From NCBI GenBank assembly GCA_963794185.1, contig CAWCDM010000082.1, positions 1 through 64,000 of the forward strand: 64,000 nt of DNA, given 5' to 3'. The translations under genes were made by a program, and so were the position numbers. Of this stretch, positions 56,608 to 64,000 are shown piece by piece. Numbering within the stretch: position 1 is the first letter of the stretch; each line of letters begins with the position of its first letter. The DNA is from JAMXLO01 sp963794185 (GTDB lineage: Bacteria > Pseudomonadota > Alphaproteobacteria > Acetobacterales > Acetobacteraceae). The notes beneath the pieces were generated by a model. That model saw nothing but the letters and a program-made list of their open reading frames with translations, was not told the origin of the DNA and searched no databases.

Positions 56608-58937
56608 GGAAACCCAGGGACATGCAGGATGCGCTAGAGCCAACCGCCGCCCCCGGCTGGGTACTGGAGGAGCACGGCTACGATCCCCTTCGCGAGAACA
56701 GTGTGGAGTCGCGCTTCGCCATCAGCAACGGCTTCGTCGGCGTCCGGGGGGCTCGGGCGATCAGCCGAGGCCCGATGTGGGTCTCCTGGCAGCACACGTT
56801 CAACTGGGCCTCGTGGCCGCGCACCTATGTTGCGGGACTGTTCGACACGCCCAACACTGAGCCGCCCGTGCCGGCACTGGTTCCTGCCGCCGACTGGCTC
56901 CGCGTGCGGATCCTGCTGAACGGCAGGCCGCTGCTGCGACGCTCGGGCGACACGCTCTCGCACCGGAGGATGCTGGACATGCGGCGGGGTGCGCTGCTGA
57001 CGGAGTGGCGGCAGCGCGAACCGGCTGGCGTGGTCATCCGGGCGCGCACGCTCCGCCTGGTCTCGCTGTCCGAACGCGCAATCGGTCTGCAGCTTCTTCG
57101 CCTCGAGGTGGACCAGGGGCAGGTAGACGTTACCCTGGAGGCGTTGTTCGAGGGGGCTGGGCTGGGGCTTGAGGTGGTGCGGCTAGAGCAGGATCTCGGC
57201 GTTTGGCGCACGGAGCAGTCGGGCAAAGGCGTCGCCATGGCCGGCGCTTCGGCACTGCAGTTGGACGCGGTAGAGATGCCGCCGCGGGCGCTCGACCACC
57301 TCAAATGGTCGTGGAGCTGGGCGTCGGTTCCCGGCCAGATCGCAACCTTCCAGCGCCTGGTCGCCTTCGCGCGCAGCGACGACCCGGGCGAGGACCCCGG
57401 TCCGGCCGCACGCGGCGTGCTGGGCAAAGCGCGCCAAATTGGCTGGCGCGGCGTCCTTGGCGCGCACGAGGCTGCCTGGAGCGGGCGCTGGCACTGCAGC
57501 GAGCTCGAGCTCGAGGGGGACGACGCGGCCAGGCAGGCGCTGCGGTTCTCGATCTACCACATGAACAGCGCCGCCAACCCGGCTGACGAGCGCGTGTCCA
57601 TCGGCGCCCGGGCGCTGACCGGAGACGCCTATCTCGGGCACGTGTTCTGGGACACTGACATCTACCTGGTGCCCTTCTACGTGGCGACCTGGCCCGAGGC
57701 CGCCCGGGCGCTGCTCATGTACCGCTACCACACCTTGTCCGGTGCCCGCGCCAAGGCCGCGCGGATGGGCTGGCGCGGCGCAATGTATGCCTGGGAGTCC
57801 ACCGACACCGGCGAGGAAACCACGCCCGAGCAAATCATCGGCCCCGACGGCAAGGTCGTCCAGGTGCTCTGCGGCACCCAGGAACAGCACATCAGCGCGG
57901 ACGTCGCCTACGCGGTCTGGCACTACTGGCAGTCCACCGGGGACGACCCCTTCCTGCTCGATGCCGGGTCTGAAATCATCCTGGAGACAGCGAGGTTCTG
58001 GGCCAGCCGCGCCGCGCCCGAAGCCGACGGCTGCCACCATATCCGCGGCGTCATCGGGCCGGACGAGTACCACGAGCATATCGACGACAACGCCTATACC
58101 AATGTCATGGCCCGTTGGAACATCCGCCGCGGCCTGGATGTCGCAGCGCTGCTGGGCGAGCGCTGGCCCGCAAGCTGGGCGGATCTCGCGGGAAGGCTCG
58201 GGCTGGACGATGCGGAGCTCCATCGGTGGCGACAGGCCGCCGACACTTTGGTCACGGGCTTCGATCCGCGGACCGGGCTGTTCGAGCAGTTCGCGGGCTT
58301 CTTCGATCTGGAGGAGATCGATCTGTCTTCATACGCAGGCCGCACCGCGCCGATGGATGTCGTGCTCGGGCGGGAGCGGACGCAGCACTCCCAGGTTGTG
58401 AAGCAGGCCGATGTCGTCGCGCTGCTTGCGTTGCTGCCGGACGAGTGCGACCAGTCGACCAAAGTGGCTAATTTCCGCTACTACGAGTCGCGCTGCGCAC
58501 ATGGCAGTTCGCTGAGCCGGGCCATGCACGCGCTCGTCGCGGCCCGGTTGGGCGATACCGAACTGGCGCTGCGCTATTTCCAGGAGACCGCGGCGACCGA
58601 CCTCGCGGACAACGGCGGCGGCAGCGCCGGCGGGGTGCGCATCGCCGCGCTGGGTGGGCTCTGGCTGGCGGCGCTGTTCGGCTTCGCCGGGTTGTCGTTG
58701 CGCGCCGACGTGCTGGCCCTGGATCCCCGATTGCCGCCGTCCTGGCGCAGCTTCGGCTTTCGCGTGCACTGGCGCGGCCGCCAAGTGAAGATCAACATCG
58801 AACAGGCCAGCCATCGGCTCAACGCGACCCTGGAGGCGGGGCAGGCGATGACGCTTGCCGTGAGCGGGGACCAACACGCGCTTCGGCCCAGCGAAACGCT
58901 CCGGATTAGTTTTCGGGAGGGCACTCCGGCGAGCTGA
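56604..58937 (+). CDS. Glycoside hydrolase family 65 disaccharide phosphorylase
   Basis: The 777-residue protein matches GH65 phosphorylases, which split alpha-linked disaccharides such as trehalose, maltose or kojibiose with phosphate, giving beta-glucose 1-phosphate. The N-terminal beta domain (NSVESRFAISNGFVGVRGAR) is followed by the helical barrel with GHVFWDTDIYLVPFYVATWP and the catalytic glutamate in VIGPDEYHEHIDDNAYTNVM near residue 485. KQADVVALLAL and HGSSLSRAMHALVAARLGDT bind phosphate/substrate. GTG 56604 overlaps the HAD stop; ATG 56622 is possible. The particular disaccharide cannot be read from sequence. Confidence 0.92.
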   Translation: MRKPRDMQDALEPTAAPGWVLEEHGYDPLRENSVESRFAISNGFVGVRGARAISRGPMWVSWQHTFNWASWPRTYVAGLFDTPNTEPPVPALVPAADWLRVRILLNGRPLLRRSGDTLSHRRMLDMRRGALLTEWRQREPAGVVIRARTLRLVSLSERAIGLQLLRLEVDQGQVDVTLEALFEGAGLGLEVVRLEQDLGVWRTEQSGKGVAMAGASALQLDAVEMPPRALDHLKWSWSWASVPGQIATFQRLVAFARSDDPGEDPGPAARGVLGKARQIGWRGVLGAHEAAWSGRWHCSELELEGDDAARQALRFSIYHMNSAANPADERVSIGARALTGDAYLGHVFWDTDIYLVPFYVATWPEAARALLMYRYHTLSGARAKAARMGWRGAMYAWESTDTGEETTPEQIIGPDGKVVQVLCGTQEQHISADVAYAVWHYWQSTGDDPFLLDAGSEIILETARFWASRAAPEADGCHHIRGVIGPDEYHEHIDDNAYTNVMARWNIRRGLDVAALLGERWPASWADLAGRLGLDDAELHRWRQAADTLVTGFDPRTGLFEQFAGFFDLEEIDLSSYAGRTAPMDVVLGRERTQHSQVVKQADVVALLALLPDECDQSTKVANFRYYESRCAHGSSLSRAMHALVAARLGDTELALRYFQETAATDLADNGGGSAGGVRIAALGGLWLAALFGFAGLSLRADVLALDPRLPPSWRSFGFRVHWRGRQVKINIEQASHRLNATLEAGQAMTLAVSGDQHALRPSETLRISFREGTPAS

Positions 58938-59056
58938 GAAGCCGGGCACAGTCCGTGGTTACCATTCCTCCACGTGGACCGATGCGATCAGGAGGATGTT
59001 GTCGTATCGGATTTGCAGTGCTAAATTCTAGCCAGTCTAGACACCAGAGCGCATCG

Positions 59057-59314
59057 ATGCATGAATGGCAACTTCAGGACGCAAAGAACCGGTTCAGCGA
59101 ACTGGTCCGGCGCGCCCGGGAGGAAGGGCCACAGACAGTCACTGTTCACGGCAAGGCCGCCGCTGTGGTGCTGTCAGCCGAATCCTATGCCGCCCTCGCC
59201 ACGCCGCGCCTGCCGTTCACTGACTATCTGCTGTCAGGACCGCCGTGGCCCGACGACCTGGTCGATGAGATCAATGACCGTGCGCGCGACACCGGCCGCG
59301 ACATTGAGGTTTGA
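59057..59314 (+). CDS. Phd/YefM-family antitoxin
   Basis: This 85-residue protein starts HEWQLQDAKNRFSELVRRAR and TVTVHGKAAAVVLSAESYAAL, the Phd/YefM DNA-binding fold. The C-terminus (LVDEINDRARDTGRDIEV) would bind the toxin. It is followed by a PIN toxin whose TTG start overlaps its stop. Confidence 0.9.
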   Translation: MHEWQLQDAKNRFSELVRRAREEGPQTVTVHGKAAAVVLSAESYAALATPRLPFTDYLLSGPPWPDDLVDEINDRARDTGRDIEV

Positions 59315-59715
59315 GCTACCTGGTCGATACATGCGTGGTGTCGGAGGCACGTCGGCGATCTGTCCCTGCGGTGACCTGGCTCAAGACTGTCGACCCGGCA
59401 ACGTTATTCATGAGCGTCATCACCATCGGTGAGATCAACAAAGGCATCGCCGCACGAGAGCGAACCGATCCGATCGCCGCCGCCGCGCTTGGCCGATGGC
59501 TCGATGGGTTGCGCAGCGCCTATGCCGACCGCATCCTGCCCATCGACGATGCGGTCGCGACAGCCTGGGGCCAACTGATGGCGCGGCGGACCTTCCCAGC
59601 CCTGGACGGCTTGATCGCCGGGACCGCGCGCGTTCACAACCTCACGCTGGTTACGCGCAATGTAGCCGATTTTGCCGAAACTGGCGTTGACGTGGTGAAT
59701 CCCTGGGCGGCATAG
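59311..59715 (+). CDS. VapC/FitB-type PIN toxin
   Basis: This 134-residue PIN protein uses a TTG start within TTGA. Acids lie in SYLVDTCVVSEARRRS, SVITIGEINKGIAA, FPALDGLIAGTARVHN and LTLVTRNVADFAETGV. The first aspartate is followed by T-C-V rather than the usual T-N-x, a small change at the active-site start. It ends 33 bases before truB. Confidence 0.88.
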   Translation: MSYLVDTCVVSEARRRSVPAVTWLKTVDPATLFMSVITIGEINKGIAARERTDPIAAAALGRWLDGLRSAYADRILPIDDAVATAWGQLMARRTFPALDGLIAGTARVHNLTLVTRNVADFAETGVDVVNPWAA

Positions 59716-59748
59716 GGCGCCTCCCGTGCATCGACTGAAAGTCCTCGA

Positions 59749-60676
59749 ATGCCCCGCCGCAAGCTCCGCGGCCGCCCGCTCGACGGGTGGCTGATCATCG
59801 ACAAGCCGCCGGGGCTCACCAGCACCGACGTGGTCAACCGCGTGCGCCGGGCGTTCGACGCGCAGAAGGCAGGGCATGGCGGCACGCTCGATCCGCTGGC
59901 GACCGGGGTGCTGCCGATCGCATTCGGGGCGGCGACCAAGACCGTGCCCTACGTGATGGACGGCACCAAGCTCTACCGCTTCACGCTCCGCTTCGGCGAG
60001 GGGCGCGACACCGACGACGCCGACGGCAAGATCACCGCCGCCTCGGCTGTGCGTCCCACCGATGCCGAGATCAACGCCGCGCTGCCCGGCTTCCGCGGCG
60101 ACATCATGCAGATCCCGCCGGCCTTCTCGGCGGTGAAGATCGCCGGCGAGCGCGCCTACGACATGGCCCGCGAGGGCCGCGCACCCACCCTGGAGCCGCG
60201 CCCCGCGCGCGTTGACTCGTTCGAGCTGGTCGAGCGCCCCGATTCGGACACCGCAGTGTTCGAGGTCGCGTCCGGCAAGGGCGTCTACATGCGCAGCCTG
60301 GGCCGCGATCTTGCCGCCGCCTGCGGCACGCTCGGCCATATCGCGGCACTGCGCCGCACGCGGGTGGGGCCGTTCACCGAGGCCCAGGCAATTCCCCTGG
60401 ACAAACTCGCGCGCTTCGGACGATACCGCGCCGGCTTCCCCGGACCTTCTGCTTCCGGTCGTGACCGCGCTGGCCGACATCCCGGCGCTGGCCTTGACCG
60501 AGGCGGAGGCCAACGGCTTCAGGCACGGCCAGGCGATCAGCCTGGTCACGCTGATGGGCCGCATTCCAGGGTCGGCCGATCCCGTTGGGGGATTGGTGCG
60601 AGCCATGGCGGGGGGCCGCGTGATCGGGCTGGCCAGGCTGGAAGACGGCTGGATGAAGCCCGAACGGATGCTCTGA
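59749..60676 (+). pseudogene. truB: tRNA pseudouridine(55) synthase, one frameshift
   Basis: TruB makes pseudouridine 55 in tRNA. The sequence has GWLIIDKPPGLTSTDVVNRV, the catalytic aspartate in GHGGTLDPLATGVLPIAFG, and CGTLGHIAALRRTRVGPFTE. Near 60421 an extra base shifts the frame, and the C-terminal PUA-like part continues as DTAPASPDLLLPVVTALADI and EANGFRHGQAISLVTLMG. The total is about 309 residues, normal. The catalytic domain is complete before the shift. It begins the truB-rpsO-pnp cluster. Confidence 0.93.
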
Positions 60677-60744
60677 ACGGGCTCCGCCACGCGTCCCGCC
60701 AACATCCCCGGGCCAAACCCCCGAGGGCAACAGGAGCAAATCCG

Positions 60745-61014
60745 ATGTCGATCACTGCGGAGCGCCGCACGGTGCTCATTGGCGAATATGCGAACGCGCC
60801 GGCCGACACCGGCAGCCCGGAGGTCCAGGTGGCGCTGCTCTCCGAGCGGATCGGCAACCTGACCGAGCACCTGAAGACCCACGCCAAGGATTTCCACAGC
60901 CGCCGCGGCCTGCTGATGCTGGTGGGCCGCCGCCGGCGGCTGCTCGACTACCTGAAGGCGAAGAACAACGCGCGCTACCTGGCCCTGATCGGCCGGCTCA
61001 ACCTTCGTCGCTAG
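60745..61014 (+). CDS. rpsO: 30S ribosomal protein S15
   Basis: The 89-residue S15 is intact: ERRTVLIGEYANAPADTGSP, EVQVALLSERIGNLTEHLKT, HAKDFHSRRGLLMLVGRRRR and LLDYLKAKNNARYLALIGRL. It binds the central domain of 16S rRNA. CAGGAG precedes the ATG. It is followed by a 319-base leader to pnp with strong hairpins. Confidence 0.98.
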   Translation: MSITAERRTVLIGEYANAPADTGSPEVQVALLSERIGNLTEHLKTHAKDFHSRRGLLMLVGRRRRLLDYLKAKNNARYLALIGRLNLRR

Positions 61015-61092
61015 CTGATTTCGCCGCTGGCCGCCCTATATGGGGCACAGCGGCGCCTACCCCCGGACCATGGTGGTGCGGGGCAACGCCAT

Positions 61093-61131
61093 GAGGGCAT
61101 GCGATGCCCTCGAACGCCGCGACACGCGGCG
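61093..61131 (+). promoter_or_regulatory. Tandem hairpins in the rpsO-pnp spacer
   Basis: Two perfect stems follow each other: GAGGGCAT-GCG-ATGCCCTC (61093-61111) and CGCCGCG-ACA-CGCGGCG (61115-61131). They lie in the 319-base gap between rpsO and pnp, where other bacteria have an RNase III-processed hairpin used for pnp autoregulation. There is no T tract, so they are processing or stability elements rather than terminators. The rest of the gap (61132-61333) shows no gene. Confidence 0.65.
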
Positions 61132-61333
61132 GACCGACAGACCGCTGTTCCGGCGACCCGAGGTGCGGGACCCGCGACGGCGTTTCCGGCCACATGGCCC
61201 GCGGCTGCGCCCGCGCTCACCGCAGACGCAGCCCGCCATCCATGCGACCCGAGACGCCGCCTCCCGCCCAGTTGGGCCCAGGGAGCGTCCGGCTTGCCGT
61301 CCGCCGATGCCGCGCACCTGTAAGGACGTGTGA

Positions 61334-63571
<2,238 letters not shown>

Positions 63572-63575
63572 CGCT

Positions 63576-63674
63576 GGTGTCCCCTCCCCCCACCCCCTCC
63601 CGCAAGGGGAGGGGGAGTTGGAGCACCGAACGACTCCCCCTCCCCTTGCGGGAGGGGGTGGGGGGAGGGGACAC
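63576..63674. repeat. Perfect 43-bp inverted repeat after pnp
   Basis: The left arm (63576-63618) starts GGTGTCCCCTCCCCCCACCC and the right arm (63632-63674) is its exact reverse complement, with a 13-base loop. It begins four bases after the pnp stop and is of the same family as the element inside mnmE. It may stabilise or terminate the pnp transcript. Confidence 0.96.
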
Positions 63675-63752
63675 CGCCGCTGACCGGCTTTCACCTGCAA
63701 CCAAAAACAACCGTCATAACGGATTCATCACGCGGCCTGGGGGGCGAAGGCC

Positions 63753-64000
63753 ATGAGAGCGATCAACGCCATCCGCATGGGAGGCATGGACGTGCTGCCG
63801 CTTGTCGAGGGCGGCAAGGGCATCTCCATCTCCAACGGCATATCGTCCGGCAACTGGGCGTTCACCGGCGGCGTCGGCACGTTCAGCGCCGTCAACGCCG
63901 ACAGCTTCGACGACCGGGGGCGGCGGATTCCGCAGGACTATCGCGGCCGCACCCGGCGGGAGCGGCATGAAGAGCTGGTGGCCTTCGCGGTGCAGGGCGC
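63753..64000 (+). CDS. NAD(P)H-dependent flavin oxidoreductase / nitronate monooxygenase family, partial
   Basis: The first 82 codons before the window ends read MRAINAIRMGGMDVLPLVEG, GKGISISNGISSGNWAFTGG, VGTFSAVNADSFDDRGRRIP and RTRRERHEELVAFAVQG. This is the FMN-binding TIM-barrel start of the nitronate monooxygenase-like family, here of the longer type with the GRTRRERHEEL insertion. The 3' part, including the catalytic histidine, is outside the window. Confidence 0.8.
   Translation, partial: MRAINAIRMGGMDVLPLVEGGKGISISNGISSGNWAFTGGVGTFSAVNADSFDDRGRRIPQDYRGRTRRERHEELVAFAVQG

Overview
The window is GC-rich chromosomal DNA from an alphaproteobacterium, most likely in or near the Acetobacteraceae (Rhodospirillales). 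This is an inference from three things: the housekeeping order hrcA-grpE-dnaK-dnaJ-dapB-metK-trmB together with rimP-nusA-ylxR-infB-rbfA and truB-rpsO-pnp, the codon and GC profile, and dispersed GC-rich palindromes. I found no rRNA, tRNA or CRISPR array.

Layout. 0.1-9.1 kb is accessory: a split Lrp regulator, a methyltransferase, a secreted heme peroxidase in pieces, a PhyH dioxygenase, a GYD protein, an isoprenylcysteine-type methyltransferase, a PIN toxin/antitoxin pair, and a DUF262 fragment cut off by an inverted-repeat-bounded cassette carrying a DUF6527 gene. 9.2-14.6 kb holds an enoyl-CoA hydratase, an IS1634-type insertion sequence and a YyaL-type thioredoxin-domain protein. 14.6-17.4 kb has mnmE converging on rph-rdgB. 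17.5-23.2 kb is a complete peptide/nickel-type ABC importer operon (binding protein, two permeases, two ATPases). 23.2-29.7 kb has a truncated FAD oxidoreductase running into vapBC, two amidohydrolases separated by a lower-GC HigBA island, and another AbrB/VapC pair. 29.8-35 kb is the heat-shock cluster hrcA-grpE-dnaK-dnaJ with a sigma-32-like promoter before dnaK. 35-41.8 kb has a large TPR membrane protein, dapB, a DUF7002-like gene, metK and trmB. 41.8-48.8 kb is accessory: a palindrome-interrupted acyltransferase, a cytochrome b561 stub, a Tat-exported binding protein, a tiny lipoprotein, and an NLR-like DUF4062/NB-ARC/TPR gene. 48.9-54.8 kb is rimP-nusA-ylxR-infB-rbfA on the minus strand. 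54.9-59.7 kb has a truncated secreted protein, a HAD phosphatase/GH65 phosphorylase pair and a Phd/VapC pair. 59.7-64 kb is truB-rpsO-pnp and the start of a flavin oxidoreductase.

Three themes stand out. First, about 30 apparent single-base frameshifts split otherwise well-conserved genes, including dnaJ, pnp, truB, rph and mnmE. Conserved protein sequence resumes at once in another frame, so indel errors in the assembly are the simplest explanation, and the broken genes are annotated as single loci. Second, GC-rich palindromes lie between genes and also inside two coding sequences (mnmE and an acyltransferase). Third, the rimP-rbfA block is inverted relative to trmB upstream and truB-rpsO-pnp downstream, and both presumed junction zones carry gene fragments and accessory genes. 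Five toxin-antitoxin modules, an NLR-like protein and the IR-bounded cassette mark the accessory zones as mobile or defensive.
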